From Manis javanica (taxonomy: Eukaryota; Chordata; Mammalia; Pholidota; Manidae), in assembly GCF_040802235.1 (NCBI RefSeq), contig NC_133157.1, forward strand, positions 87,654,001 through 87,718,000: 64,000 nucleotides of DNA. Direction: 5' to 3'. The notes beneath the pieces were generated by a model. The model saw nothing but the letters and a program-made list of their open reading frames with translations, did not search any database and had not been told where the DNA came from. The position numbers and the translations under genes are program-made. Of this stretch, positions 31,633-45,309 are shown piece by piece (within the stretch, counting starts at the first letter, position 1; each line of letters starts with the position of its first letter).

Positions 31633-31809
31633 CCAAAGATTGAAGAGCTAATTCCAATGAGATGGAGAAGGGAAGGGGTAAACAGAGAAGTTTGTCCCTT
31701 TCATACTAAGTGTTTGTAATATGCTCTGTGAACAGTAAAAGGAATATGATTAATATACAGTAAGGCTTTTACCTGATCAAAGCACTTACCTCTGCTAATC
31801 TTCCCCAGG

Positions 31810-31920
31810 AACAGTGCTGTAAAATAGATAAGGCAGCCATTATCGGCACCATTGGAAACAAGCAGAAACTGAGACTCAATAAAGTTAAATAAATGACTTA
31901 TAATTTTACAATTTACCAGC
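31810..31920 (+). repeat. MIR-like fragment
   Basis: The pattern GATAAGGCAGCCATTATC followed by AGAAACTGAGACTCAATAAAGTTAAAT resembles the MIR central part. Confidence 0.55.
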
Positions 31921-32139
31921 TAAGGTGGGTTCTGAAATTTAAGATCCACCTGTACCAAAACAACTTCTAGCCCCTTTCTTCTCTAAAAAGAAATCTGCCT
32001 TGTTCACCTGGGAGCTAAAATTGGATAAACAGCTGGACGTAAGCACAACTAATTTTGCCACACTCACAACTAAACCATGCTTATTGTAGCTATAATTTAA
32101 CCAGACCCTAATAAGCAATTTATGTCTTAGAACCATCAT

Positions 32140-32225
32140 GCAAAATAAGCTTTATTACAGTCATTTTAAGGATGAGGGAACTAAAGCTCAGAGAAGTGAA
32201 GTGATGTGCGCAGAGCCCCTCACCC
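32140..32225 (+). repeat. MIR-like fragment
   Basis: GATGAGGGAACTAAAGCTCAGAGAAGTGAAGTGAT-type core (about 32171-32205), the MIR hallmark 'gaggaaactgaggctcagaga'. Confidence 0.6.
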
Positions 32226-35200
32226 AATGTGGCGCAGAACTGGTCTGACCGTCCCGTGGCTCACTGATCTTGGGTATACCTCTGTCCAGCTCGACACATG
32301 CACCCTGCCTTCCAGGCCCTCTGCGTGTCCACGGGGTCAGTGGGCAGGAATTCAGGAGGTGAGGGGTGAGGACAGTGGATGTTCCCAAGGACAGACCCAC
32401 GCAGACTCCAGCACTGCACGCCGAACAGCAAGGGTGCAGAGCAGTGTTTGGGCAGAACACCATCCTAGAATAACAGGGGTGCTGACATGGACGATACGGA
32501 ACTGTACTGGTCAGAAGATGTTACACTTTCCTGGAGATTATTTTGAAGTCTAAGGAAGTAGGAATCAATTGTTTTAATATCATTAAATGTCATGTAATAT
32601 AATTTAGCATTCTGCTACTTTAAAATTAGAGGATTCACTTACATAGTTATTAATGATCTGTGCTACTCATCTTAAGTTTCACTCAGGGGCCCTGACAGGA
32701 ATAACAGAAGCATGACAGGTAGTAGAAGATGGCATCATCTTCAGGAAAATTAATATAAAAGTCAGGTCTTGATTCCTTATCAAAGCTACACCGTTCAGAA
32801 GTCTTGGAGATGCTGGGCATCTCTGTAACTGCACGTTTTCCCAGTTGATGTGGATCATTGCCTTCTGCACTGTTTTCACACTACGTGTATGTTCCAACGT
32901 CATCCATCTTATTTGTCAGTTTATAACAGCTTTGCAAAAAGCATGTGAATTGCCTCAAGGCTGGTAATGAGAAATCTTTCCAATGTGTGCTTCACAGTTT
33001 CCTGTATCAAATAATTGGAAAAAACCTGCCCTGTTCAAAACTGTTCTTTAACTTGCTTTCTAAAAATTTTCTCTTATTCATTCACTATCCACTTCTCTTA
33101 GCTTTACTGTGACCATCAACTTTAAAAGCCAAGGCCTTATTCTTAAAATGCAAAATGATGCAAAGGCTTATTTCAGCTGGCCATTTGCCCAACGAAGAGG
33201 AAGATTTACTGAAGGTCTGTTAGGTGGCGTTTTACTCTGTAACCTTTCCTAGAGAATCTCTCACCAGGGAGATTAATAAGGGCTGGGGACATGGACAGGT
33301 GTTTAGTTAAGTTCCCATAAAAAGAGAACCTAAATGGTTAGCATGTAGGTGACCTAATGCATTCTCCAGCTCAGTCCCATCAGCCATTTGGAGGTGCCAA
33401 TGTATCTTTGAAAATTTTCATTTTTTCTGCCATTATTAGAAATACTGGGGAGCCGTGGAGACCTTTCCAAGATGAAATGCCCCTGCCTCTGCCTCAGAAA
33501 TACAAAGTTATTCATGATTTTGTGTTTGCCAGTAATACCTGCTTATTTCTTTTGCTGCCATCCTCCCATTTCTCTGTATTTTTTGGTTAATCTGCTTAGA
33601 CGAGCAGGAAATTAATAACTTATTCATGATACATATTTTCAACATATCCCCAGGTTTTTGCTTTCCTGGGAACTGGCTGTATCAATGTTTGATCCACAGA
33701 CAGTCCCTGATTACTCACACTGGCTGGGGAACATCACTACCTTATTCCCTAAAAATACTGTATTAAAAAATTCATATTTTTGTTTTTGTTACTCAGTGTA
33801 TGTCTGTTCAGTTGGACAGAGGGATGGTCAAACAGATTTACCTGATGTTCTGGAAATGTGGCTGTTGGGTTACGTGGGAGAGGCCACCTGGTGCAGTAGT
33901 CCCGCTGTCTGCCTCGGCCTCTGCCTCACACCCTTTCAGTTCCCCCTCCTTGGGGACACCTTTCACCACACTGAGGAGCACCAGCCCAAGCTAGACTCCC
34001 CCTTCCCTCTAAGGATGCCATCCGGCTTGATAAGTGAAGAACCTGAGTGTCCTTTAGCTCTAGATCCTGTCAGACTATCACTGTAAACCTGAAAAAAAGA
34101 TATTTAAGAGATTAGTAAATGTGATGAATGAAGCTGGGTGATAAGAAAAATGACCATTTCTAGAAGTAGTTAAAAAACAAAGCAGCCCAAATGAAAATTG
34201 GAGGGGAGATAATCCAATTTGTGTTTTTCTAGTTTGATATAAAATACTGTCCACACCAGGTCCAAGTCCAAGCAAAGGGCTAACAACAACCAGAGCTAGG
34301 TCTGAGCTGGGGGGGGGCTCCCTCCCTGGGCCCCACAGCTTCTGTGTGTGCGTGGGAGCTCCAAGTTACATTCAGAAGGGGAGCTCCTGACCGGCCGGAA
34401 TCTGGAGCGGCGATGAGAAGACTGTCTGATGCCAGGGACAGCCATGGCTGTGCGCTCCACAGAGAGAAAACTGACCCTGAGCTCTCCTGCGCCAAACTGT
34501 CATTTTCACACAAACTAGAGTTTACTGGAGAAGCTGCTCTGGGGCAGTGTAGTGTCTGGGTACACTTACTCAGAAATACGGCTGAATGAACTCAAGGTGG
34601 CCCCAATCAACACTGCTCTGGGTTATTTCCACCCCAGACTGGGGACAGTGAGGCTGCTTGCCCCCCCTGTGAGGTTAGCCCCATCTCTCCACCCCTGACC
34701 TGCCCACTAACCCACCCTGGGAACCCCCATCCCAAACTCAGGCCTGTCCAATGGGGCTTTTGAACACCCAGTTGGGGGGAGAGCAAAAGCTCCTTCATAA
34801 CCTTCAGTCAGAGGGAAAAATGTCAAGAGGAAAAACGATTTCTCACCGTCTGCATGCGGGAGAAAAGAGGGAACATGTGCTTGTCTTGCAGGGGGAAAGA
34901 GAGAAGGATACAGTGTTGGAAGGATCGTGTTCCAGAGACCGACAGTGCAGCTAAATGATTTGTGATCCACCATCCTCGAGTCTTGACAATAAAGTGGAAA
35001 AATTAGTATATCTAAGACATATTTTGGATTAAGCAGGTTTCTGAAGCTTAGCCACCATTTATTATATCATTTCAATAGGGAAATATGTTCCAGGTTTTTC
35101 ACAAAACTCTAATGAATCAAGTACTTCTGCACTAAGAAAACTGGTACTGTAAGCACATCAGCAAGCCCAGCCATTCATCAGCTGCATGCTGTGAAATTTT

Positions 35201-35970
35201 ACTTCTAAGAGTAAACCAGTTATTCATAAATCTGAAGTTAAATCCAGCTGGTAGAGGGCTCATTACTCCTCTGCAAGTCATCACTCTTTACAAGCTTATC
35301 ACTCTTTGTATGACATATTTTTTATCTAGCCTTTCCCGTTTAGGGCACAAATACTCATCTAGGTCATGAAGAGAATGAAGGCAATGGACGGGACTTCACT
35401 CGAAGGCCACACAGCTGTCAGGACAAGAGACGGGAGATGATAGCAGCCCTCCAGTGAAAAAATGATGACAGACATTCATGTAAATGGAAAAATGATGATA
35501 ACCGGATGGGGAGCATGTCAAAGGAACCTGTGCTTCTGTGCCTGAAGCTTTACATTTAAATCCCAGTTTGAAACACACTTTGGCACAATTCCATCTAAGT
35601 AGTCAGAACTCCCTGGGTGGATCAGCAGCATTTTCTGCTCGATATTCCCAAGGAAGCATATGTCACCTACTGTATTTCTCCCTCTCCCATCTCAAGTTCT
35701 TCCTAGTCCACTCCTCATCCCTTCTGATAGCTCCACAGAACTCACCCAGACTGTGTTGGAAGGGGAGTCTATATCTTGCACTCAGGCTGGAGCAAAAAAG
35801 AGACTCTGCCCAAGTCTTAAATTCTGTTCTCCGAGAATTTTCACTCCAGCAAATAAATACAGTCTGTGATGAATTGTACATCTGTTGTTCAAGGTGTACT
35901 TTAGACCAGCTTCATATCTTAAAGGTTGGGGAATACTTCCATTCAAGGCCCCATCTTGTGGACTGATCAC
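32226..35970. other. Intergenic host DNA, no gene seen
   Basis: Several frames of 60-140 codons occur (for example 33658-34086), but none shows a domain, codon bias or splice context that I can support. I see no clear repeat over most of it. Confidence 0.4.
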
Positions 35971-35974
35971 ATTA

Positions 35975-38311
35975 ACTAAATGCACAAAGACTTGGTAACA
36001 CTTTATTGCGGCCATGCACTTTTCCACAAAGTGGTAGCATACTTCCTGCTAAAAACTCATTGGCCCAGTTAAAGGAAACTGGCAGTGCATTTCAAGTGGA
36101 ACATGAATGCTTCAGCAAATGTCAGGGTCTATTTGCACCCCAGTTCTATGTTCAGCCTGATGCACCGTGTATTCAGCATCTGGAATGCTGTGGAATGTTT
36201 GCGCCCCAGACATTTGTGATGCATTCTCATAGATCACCTGACAAAAGGACTTACCACTGGGGCTTTGAATCAGCCGAATGGCATTGCTATCTTCACATGA
36301 AGCAGAAGTACTTAGGGACACCTGAAGAAAAGAAACTGAAAATAATTTTGAAGAAATGAAGGAGAAATTTAGCCTGAGAAATGGAAAGAGAATTCAATCC
36401 AAGTTAGATGCATTATCAGGAATGGAATTACAGCCATGGTATCCTGTTATAAAGCAGGAAGGCGACCATGTTTCTCAGACACATTCATTTTTATACCCCA
36501 GCTACTATTTGTACCTGTGTGATAAACTGGTTGCCCCAAATATGTCCCCTACTGCTGCTGTATCCCAGTCTAAAGAGGTCACAAAGACAGAGGCAAGTAG
36601 GATCAGACCAAGACAGGCAGAGAAGCCTCATAGTAGTTGGAAACACCAAAAATCTGTGTCTTATCCAGATGTCTCACTAGAGAAACAAGAGATAATGGAT
36701 TTAAAAACAAGTAGAGAATTATGTAGCCGTTTTGATCCATCAATCTCAAGTGATTCTACAAATGAAAAGAAACCTGAGTCTACCAGTTTCAACTCACACA
36801 CGCAAGGCAGTGACTGGCCATGATGCTGTGGCCTCATCTCCACTTCTGGTCAGAGACGTCATCTGTGAGGATGATAAGGGAAAAGTCGTGGAAGAAGTAA
36901 TGAGAACTTACATAAAACAACAGGAGAAACTGAACTCAATTTTGCAAGAGAAGCAACAACTTCAGATGGAAGTTGAAATGTTGAGTAGTTCAAAAGCTAT
37001 GAAGGAACTCACTGAAGAACAGCAGAATTTGCACAAAGAGCTTGAGTCTTTGCAGAATGAACATGCACAAAGAACGGAGGAATTTTATATTGAACAGTAA
37101 GATTTAGAGAAAAAGCTAGAGCAGGTAATGAAGCAAAAATGTACCTGTGACTCAAATTTAGAAAAAGACAGATGCTGAAAATGCAGCACAGTTGGCAGAA
37201 CTGAGACAGATTGGACCATGCCGAGGCTGATAGACAAGAACACCAAGATGAACATAGACAGGAACAGGAGGCAAGACAGAAGTTAGAGATGATGATAAAA
37301 GATTTAAAGCTGCAAGTTTTGAAATCATTAAAGATTGCTAAAGAATAGAAACCTTTAAAGAGATTCATCTGTGTATTTCCAATAGGGTTTATTGTTGTTT
37401 GTTTGCTTTGGTTATTGAATTCTGAACAACGTGTTTGCCTGAAGATAACCAGGCATTGTGTTCATTTGTAGATCAAAAAAAGTGAAGAGATTGTGTATTA
37501 GTACATAAAATTTGACATTTTCCAAATGAATGAAAATGTATGTTTCTTTGTATTTTTTCCAACCAGCTTAGTAACAATACTATGTGGTTTAAAGTTTTAG
37601 ATAATCTGCCAATATTTCTAATGCAAATTTAGCAGTTGTATACTTTTTAAAAGCTTCATTGTGTGATGAAAAATTGTTATGGTTAATTTTGTTACCCATT
37701 TTTCAGACTCAATTTTAGATACAGTGGTGGCTTCATGTTTCAGATATACAAAGCTACTCAAGAAATTGAATCTCCATTTTTTTCACTAACACAATCTACA
37801 TTCTAACAGTATACTCATTATTAAATGCAAAACTTGCTTTTATTTCGTTCCTTTGTGGAAATAATTTCCACCAATTCTCTTTTTAATGCCTCCTAAGAGA
37901 CATTTTTTCAAAAGAGAAATTTCGTTGATGAGATTATAGCACACCTCATGGGCATGATGGGGAAGGTTAACATACTTTGTTACAAACTGCTCCTGAACAA
38001 AAGAAAACAGATGTGATTTGTTTTTTGGTTGAAATGTGGTAATACGTAGAATTTTTTTTTACTGCAGAACTGGAGGGTATAACATGTAATGGTTTTTGAA
38101 CTTCTGTTTACATTAATAGTGGTGTTAAAATTTTACTCTTCTTAAGAAAAACTGATACCATTGATGTACATGAGTTTCTATACAATCCATAATTCTCCTG
38201 TACAGTTTTTGTATGTAGTTATGGGTGTTATTGAAATTTATATAATGGGTTTGTTTTCCTTCAAATTGTAAAATATTAAACACCTTGAAGCTTAAAAAAA
38301 AAAGGAAAAGG
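35975..38311 (+). pseudogene. SKIL: Processed pseudogene of SKIL (SnoN)
   Basis: Translation shows SnoN, the SKI-family SMAD co-repressor. A segment ending in [11 protein letters not shown] is followed by the Cys/His-rich SAND-like, SMAD4-binding region ([17 protein letters not shown], then [22 protein letters not shown]), the linker ([17 protein letters not shown]) and the C-terminal coiled coil ([20 protein letters not shown], 36900-37100). The frames change near 36356 and 36732-36823 and later stops follow. There are no introns. A long 3' UTR-like stretch ends in AAATATTAAACACC and a run of ten A at about 38295-38304. It is 5'-truncated: the N-terminal Ski/Sno/DAC domain is not seen. This is a dead retrocopy made by L1. 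Confidence 0.88.
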
Positions 38312-38699
38312 AAAATGCTTAGTGACCATGTTTTAGTGACACTAAATGCTTAGTGACACTTAGTGACACTCTTTGTGAAGAGTTAAACTTTACATTGCTG
38401 TTGCCACTAGTCATTAGCAAGCCAGGCACATGGGAGGAAGTGACTGGGTGATTCTCCAGGGCCAGATCACCCCCTGCTGTGCTCTGATAAATAACACTCT
38501 GGGGCTCTGGAAATGCCAAGAGAACCATGAAAAGTCCCTGGGGCTGGGGTGAGAGACAGGACTCCACTAAGGTCAAGAGGTCACAGAATGACTGCTTCAG
38601 GAAGTAGAAGAAACTATCTTGTTTGCAGGGAAGGAAGAAGTAGCCAATTCAGTGGGTGTAAAAAAGATAGCAAAATAAATATCTATTTAGTAACTCACA

Positions 38700-39475
38700 G
38701 TGTAAGGTAAATGCCCACGAGTCCATACTGATGTAAACAAATAATTGAAAAAACAAATAAGTGGAAGCAAATAAGCAAGTCTCCCATGCAAAACAATTCC
38801 AGTAGTTTATATAGACTTCCCACCCCGGAGAAGGCCAACAAAATGCCTCTCCTTTAATGGGGGCCACACATAGTAAACCTCCTTCCAAAGGGCACAGCAC
38901 TGAACGGGGAAAACAGCAACTTCACAGTGAGGAGATCTGACAAACATCGCCTCATCCTGGGGACCAAGGTTAACATCACTAGTGATCAGTCACGTCAATA
39001 GTTTGTACCCTTGAATGATGTGGTAAGAATGGCACTTTAGCTCTGTGGTCTTTCTCCCGAAAATCCAGAACCCTAGTACATTCATGAGACAAATTCAGAC
39101 AAATGCCAATAGAGAGGCATCCTACAGAAATATCTGACCCAGACTCCTCAGAAATGTCAAGGTCATCAAAAACGAGGAAAGTCATAGAAACTGATTTCCC
39201 AGAGGAATCTGAAAGAGACGTGGTCACTAAATGGAACGTGGTGCCCTGGAATAGAAACAGGACTTCGGCAAAAAACAAAAGAAGTCTGGAGAGAATACGG
39301 ATTTGATTATTAATAATGTATCAATGTTAGTTCATTAATTGTTATAAATGTACCGTGCTGATGTAAGATATTAATAATAGTGGAAACTAGGAACAGGGTG
39401 GACAGGAGCCCTCTGTACAGTCTTTCCAATTTTTCTGTAAATCTAAAACTTTTCTACAATTAAAAGTTAGTCTAA
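38700..39475 (+). repeat. Old L1 (L1M-type) 3' end
   Basis: A non-coding stretch ending GTAAGATATTAATAATAG, TTTTTCTGTAAATCTAAAAC and an AATTAAAAG tail, like L1M-class 3' UTRs. The left boundary is uncertain. Confidence 0.6.
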
Positions 39476-39934
39476 GAAATCTAGTCAGTGCATGCATTTA
39501 TCCTGTACTACATCTCTTCTCTCATCCCACTGTCAAGAATTTAGTATCTCTGGAATAAGTCAACTGTATCCATTTCACTCCAGATAGAAAGTCAAGGTTG
39601 GGGTAGAGAAAATGACTGGGAAGGGAGGATGGGTGCACACAGCTCTCAGGCAGAAAGAAGGTGGCCAAGGTTACGACAAAGTGCATCATTCCACATAAGG
39701 AACAGCCGAAGAGACCTTAGGGGCAATGACAGATGAGGGAAGACCTCAAGTAGAGTGGCCATGGAGCAGGCAAAATGCCTTGCCCATCATTCCCAAGGAG
39801 CAGGTCAGTGTACATCGGGGGCTGGCCACTATCTGGTGGGTTGAAGAACAAGATGCCATTGTTTGTTAGGGATACTGAAGAAAGGAAACAATTCAAAGCC
39901 TGTATGGGTGTGTGCAACTGGAAGAAAATCATCT

Positions 39935-40120
39935 TGCAGCGCTAGCTGCCAACCTGGGGTGGTCCTGTCCCCCACGGAACATTTAGCAACGTTTGCAGAC
40001 ACTCTGGACTGTCATGACTTGGGAAGTGCTGCTACAACATCTTGTGAGTAGTGGCCAGGCTGCAAAATACCGTTCAGCTTGCAGGACGTGTCCGGATTTT
40101 CAATGTGCAGTATACGCCAC
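39935..40120 (+). repeat. hAT-Charlie MITE fragment (MER5A-like)
   Basis: The order 'GGAACATTTAGCAA', 'CTGTCATGACTTGGG', a gtgctGCTAC segment, 'GTGAGTAGTGGCCAGG' and a 'GCAGGACGTG' end follows the MER5A consensus, with substitutions. Confidence 0.65.
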
Positions 40121-40893
40121 ATCACAGGATTTCCAACCCAGATATTGGTGTGCTCAGGCTGAGGAACCCTTCTTAGAAGAAATCTCTGTCTTGCGTCTTA
40201 TTCCCAACTTTGAAAGCCAAGTAAGTGACACATTTTCATTGAGCACCTACCACGCGCATGTCGCCACCCTGAGCAGCTCTTAATTATTCTGTTCCGTGTT
40301 TCCTCATTTCTCAGGTGCAGGATAGCTCTTTCCTGGTGGGAACTGTGACTCACTTCAGCCACCAGCTTGCCTCTCCATCAAGCAGGTGGCTCATACACAA
40401 ACCTGGACACTGTCCCTCCAAGGACGGCATGACTCAGAGAGCTCCTCCGCCACCCACCCTCGCGGCCACCCTTCCACCCGCCTCCCCAGGCCTTGCAGGT
40501 CTGAGCAGACTGGGCTGTTAGCATGGAGCGGAGGCCTGGAACAGTAGGAAACTGAAGTCTGTGAATTGGCTCTAGTGTCTAGAAAGGCATCTCTCGTGTT
40601 AAGTCCTGGGAGACAAGGGGGGAAAATGAGTCTCAAATGCCAGACCCAGAACTTTATCCTGTACCACATAAATACTGGGAGGCCCCAGTCATTTGTGACT
40701 AAGGAAATGATATGGAGAAAAAGGGGAATTTTACAAAGACTAAGTAAGATGGATCTGTACTCTTTTGGGTCACACTCCACTCTACCCAGCCATCCCCATG
40801 AACTAATGAATATCCCAGAGAGAAACACATTTTATGTCTTTCTTTCTGTAACACTGAAACCTAACATTTAAAGTCCAGAAAGAGCATGAAATG

Positions 40894-40913
40894 ACTTTTT
40901 TTTTTTTTTTTTT
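40894..40913 (+). repeat. Poly(T) run
   Basis: About 20 consecutive T. No mobile element was recognised next to it. Confidence 0.8.
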
Positions 40914-43547
40914 ATCTCATCCATGGAAATACATTAAACCAAACACATTTTCTTCTCTTGGTTTTTTATGATCAGCATGACTAAATAAATTTCCCTTGTA
41001 TCCGATTTAATAAAACTACAATAAGCAAACTCAGCATATGAAAGAGTACCACTGGAGTTCTACCCTCAAATCACTCACAGTGTGAAGAAAATAATCCCCT
41101 CACCTTAGGGGACAAACGGACAGTCATACAGCTCTGTGATAAACACATCGGATTTTTCCATCTGATGCAAGACTCATTTTTAGCCAATATTCAGTCAGCC
41201 AATGCTCCAGTTTTCCCCCTTAAATAACCTTATTTAATTTAGCCACACTATGTTATGTTCTTTATTTTACCACCAGTTACAATGTTTAAGTATTGATACC
41301 TACTTCCTAGGTTAACTGTGATATGAAAAATCAAACAATGCTTTCTTTACCACTGAAAGAGTATTAAAAATACTTTAAAATGAAAGGAAGAGGAGAGCAA
41401 GCTAAAGGTTTTTGTTTCAACAAATCCCGATCAACCAGTTGTCCAAGTATTTATAAGTTTTTCCAAAAAATTAACCTCTGCACAGGAAAGAGAGCCTCAG
41501 ACTGAGTATTCTCAGAGCTTTATGTTTATGCAGGAATCATCTGCAGAGAGGTGACGTGCTTGGGCTTAACAAAGCCACAAACATCCTGCATGCCAGGGCA
41601 TCTGTCATCCCCAGGTGCCTGGGTAGAGGTTTACCTAGTGAGTCATGGAAGCGGAGGCCAGGTAGGGATCTCGTGAATGAAATGACGAGGCATCTTGTTT
41701 CTTACATCCAGTGTCTGAAGCACAGCAGTTCCTTGATAATTGCAGATATATTGTGAAGACCCAGGTTTATGCCTTAAGCAATTACATACACACTCACCTG
41801 TTTTCCCTCAATTTGTAAATTCCTTGAGGCTTGGTGAGCAGTTTAAGGCCAGGTAGCCAGCTCCCCTGAATTGATCTGAAGTACAGCCCAAAACGAATCT
41901 TGGTAGCACAGATTCTCATTAGTAAAGGCAGCCCTATGTTCTCATATCAGAGGCCTCAATAAACCAGAAAAGGACATAAGGGGTTATTATGTGGTAACAT
42001 CAGAAAACTCGCTTTTTAAATAGTCGAAACTATTTCTAAAATGTGCTACTTCTAGATTTACATCTGAAGGAGCCTAATTGTTTTCTTTGGTAATGTATCT
42101 GCATAATTATTTTATTCAAGAGAGGAGAGCGGTGATTTCTCCATTCTCCTCCCGCCCTCTGTCCTTGGTCCAGCTGGTAGGAGGTGATGAGAACTTTAAC
42201 TGGGAAACAGAAAGGAACCAACGGGTGCAGACTGCTGTGAATTCAGTCCAGACATAGTAAGTGCCAGTGTTTTAAAGTTCCCGCGGTGTCAGCTTGTGCT
42301 CAGCATTTTCCAAACCAGAAGGAAGATGTCCTGCTTGCTTGTGTTTGTATTCCAGTATTGGCGGAGATGCCTGCAGACTTATGGGGGTTGAGACAGGGTG
42401 AGATTTCCTAAACCTAGTTTGGGGCCCATGAGCTAACAAAGTCAAGTGTACTTGGGAATATTAGTTCTTCCCTCTGAAAATAGAAGTATCCTCAAGTCTA
42501 TCGCACCTTAAAACTCTAGTTTCCCTGCACCTGGAGCTCCTTTAGAATCTCAGAGGTTTGCATATTTCCTAAGAGAATTTGATCCCTCTCAGGTGGTTTT
42601 AAGTTAACATCTAAAATTTTTCATCCTCAATTTAAGTAGTTGCAAAGAATATAATTTCTCATGTGTCATAATACTGACATTTACAAATAAACTGTCACTC
42701 TTAAGTGGATCAATAAGATAAATACCAATGGAATTCATGTCTACCTTCATCCATTCTTTAAAAAAAATGAGCAAGCTCTTTAAGAACTAGAATATCAATT
42801 ACAATTGTTCTTTGAAATTGTATTTCATTCCACTTTCGACATCACATTTAATACTAACATAATTTAATTTAATGCTTGAAGTTCTTTTATTTATAGCCCT
42901 ATCATATTTTTCTGCAACAAAATACATATACACAGGTTGAAATTTGTTGATTTTATTTCCTATGACCATAAGTTTCTAAGTGTTAAAAAAATTCTTCTGA
43001 ACTGCATTACTATTATAAATATTATTGGGCCATAATTAATTGATCTGAACAACATAGACACAATGTGAATATTGTGATAACTAATCATTTTAAACACAAA
43101 GGGTAAACAATTACTGAAATGGATCTTTTAGTGAAGAGAAGAGTGATTGTATCACAGGCCTTACTGCATTGCCTGTTTGTTTGACTGCCAGAAGCTTCAC
43201 AGGCTGGAACAATGCTCCACTGTAGGATGCTGGATGGATAAGACATGCGCCTTTGACTGGGAAGGGAATAAGGATGATTGTGAAAGTAGAGGCAGGAGGG
43301 GAGAACCAGAAGTATCTTCTCTTGCAAGTACGTAGCTGGGCTTCAGGAAGCCCAGACAGACGTCACCTCTTCCTCCTTTTGGAGTCCAAAGTCCTTAGAC
43401 TTTGCTTCTCTGTTGTGTGTAATAATTGCCTTATTCTACATTGTAAGCTCCTTGAGAGCTTTGTGTGCATGCACGCGCGTGCATGGGTAGTGTTCTGCTT
43501 GCTCTGGAGGTCTGTTGGCTCTAATATCTTACCAGCATTACATGCTG
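40914..43547. other. Intergenic host DNA, no gene seen
   Basis: AT-rich sequence without a recognisable gene. Short frames have no domains. Confidence 0.4.
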
Positions 43548-43645
43548 TTTGAAGAAGCAGAGCTCAAAGAGACTAAGGGGCTTGCCTAAGCTCACTGATC
43601 TGCTTCAGACAGTGCTGAGACCTCCTTTGACTATCCTAACTCTAA
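43548..43645 (+). repeat. MIR-like fragment
   Basis: 'GCAGAGCTCAAAGAGACTAAGGGGCTTGCCTAAG' core (43557-43590) followed by a GTGCTGAGACCTC end, as in MIR. Confidence 0.55.
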
Positions 43646-43984
43646 ATGCAGTGGTCTTCCCACCTCCCCCATGTTTACATACCTTATTGTCCTCAGAACT
43701 AGGATGTGCCACTAAACCAGCCCCCCTGCACGGGGTGTTAGCAGCTGCCATCTGGTCTCTTGCAGCAGAAGGAAGGGACCTGAAGAGTACCTTGGTCCCA
43801 GAGAGCTGCCTAAATCCTTGCATCTTACTGTGCATACAGACCACCTGAGCAGCCATCTAACTGCAGACTGCTTCCCAGAGCCCCGGGTCTGTGATGGGGC
43901 CCACAGCTGATGCTGGTGCTGTTGGGGAATAGTGAGCTTACATACAGCCTAGCCATTTTCCCAGTTCTCTTGAGGAAAAAAAGC

Positions 43985-44165
43985 TTTAAGGCAACGGTTG
44001 TCAATCTTGGCTGTATGTTGGAAATCTGTGGAAGCTTAAAACTCCACTGATGCCTGGGTCCCACCTCAGATTTGGATCTCATCGGCTGGGGCATCAGCCT
44101 GGGCACTGGGGTTTTTTAACTCCACAATGAGTCTGTTCTGCAGCCACGACTGAGGACCACTGCTG
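43985..44165 (+). repeat. hAT-type nonautonomous DNA transposon fragment
   Basis: It starts ACGGTTGTCAATCTTGGCTG, has 'CTGATGCCTGGGTCCCACC' and 'GGGGCATCAGCCTGGGCACTGGGGTTTTTTAA' segments, and ends CGACTGAGGACCACTGC. Imperfect terminal inverted repeats of this type occur in short mammalian hAT MITEs. Confidence 0.65.
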
Positions 44166-44319
44166 TAAGTGGTTTGCTCCGTGGGTGCAGCGGGAATGCT
44201 GAGGACAGAAACCAGGCCGTGTGGCCCTCTGGCCAGTGTCTGCCTCAGACCAGGGTGTGACTGGGTTCCCAAGCTGCTGCCACACTGCCCAGAGTCATGA
44301 TAATTAAAGGAAACTCGCG

Positions 44320-44490
44320 TTCAGAGCTCATGTGTGCCAGCCTCTGTTTGAACACTTCGTATGTGTCACCTTGCACCCCTGACGACATGAGGTGGGGACT
44401 ATTACGGTCATCCCATCTGACGGGTGAGGCTATGGGGCGCAGAGAGGGCAAGTGTCTTGCCTGAGAAGGGATTTCAAGATCCAAACCAAG
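44320..44490 (+). repeat. MIR SINE
   Basis: Follows the MIR order: 'AGCTCATGTGTGCCAGCCTCTG', 'ATGAGGTGGGGACTATTA', 'CATCTGACGGGTGAGG', 'GCGCAGAGAGGGCAAGTGTC'. Confidence 0.8.
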
Positions 44491-45309
44491 TGACACGGCT
44501 CTGGACCCGTGTGTTTCACCGTGAAGCTCTACTGCCTCCCACCCAGAATACATCGCGGGTCCTGCTCTGGGCTGAATTCAGATGCCGAAGCCCTAATGCC
44601 AGTACCTCGGGGATGGAGATGGGGCCTTTCCAGAGGCTGTGTGAGGACGTGAGGACGCAGAGAGAAGGCAGCCGTCTGCCAGCCAAGCAGAGGGGCTTCG
44701 GGAAACCCCACACCTGCCGACACCTTGATCTGGGACTTCCAGCCTCCTGAGGTGGGAGATAATGCAGTCCTGCTGTTTACCCACCCTGTCGGTGGTATTT
44801 TTTATGGCAGCCCTAGAAATCTAAGAGGCCCCAACTTAGAGCAGTCTGATAAATGCAGAAATTACACAGCTGAAGTGGAAACTGAACCAGACTTTCCTTC
44901 CATTTGCACCAGGCGAAGTGCAGAAGTATCCCGGATATCCCGTGTGCACTGCAGCCTTGTTCCGGCCGCTGACCTGCTGCGCTATTTGAGGATCCTCCTG
45001 ACTGGTGCCCTAACCTGCCCTCTCACCCATGATCCTCCCTCCCCTCAGGACGGATGGGGCCATCCGCCCTCACAAACCTCCCCAGGGAACAGTGGGTTCC
45101 CACAGCTGCAGAGTAGACATGATCCCATGGCCGGCCCGCACTTCATACCTCCTGCCCTCCTACACCGTCCCCACTGTTGTCCCTTATCCACCCCAAATGC
45201 ACACCCACATCCCCCTGCCATCCTGGTGTCCTCCTTACATAACCTCTCTTCTCTTTTGATCAAATCTCACTTGCTAGGAGGCCCAGCTCACACACACCTT
45301 GCCACCCGG
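44491..45309. other. Intergenic host DNA, no gene supported
   Basis: A 195-codon frame at 44725-45312 is proline/histidine-rich without a domain, and overlapping frames exist on both strands. I treat it as chance in GC-rich sequence. Confidence 0.4.

Noticed and set aside
33658..34086. 142-codon frame
   Set aside because: No motif, and overlapping frames are present. It looks like chance.
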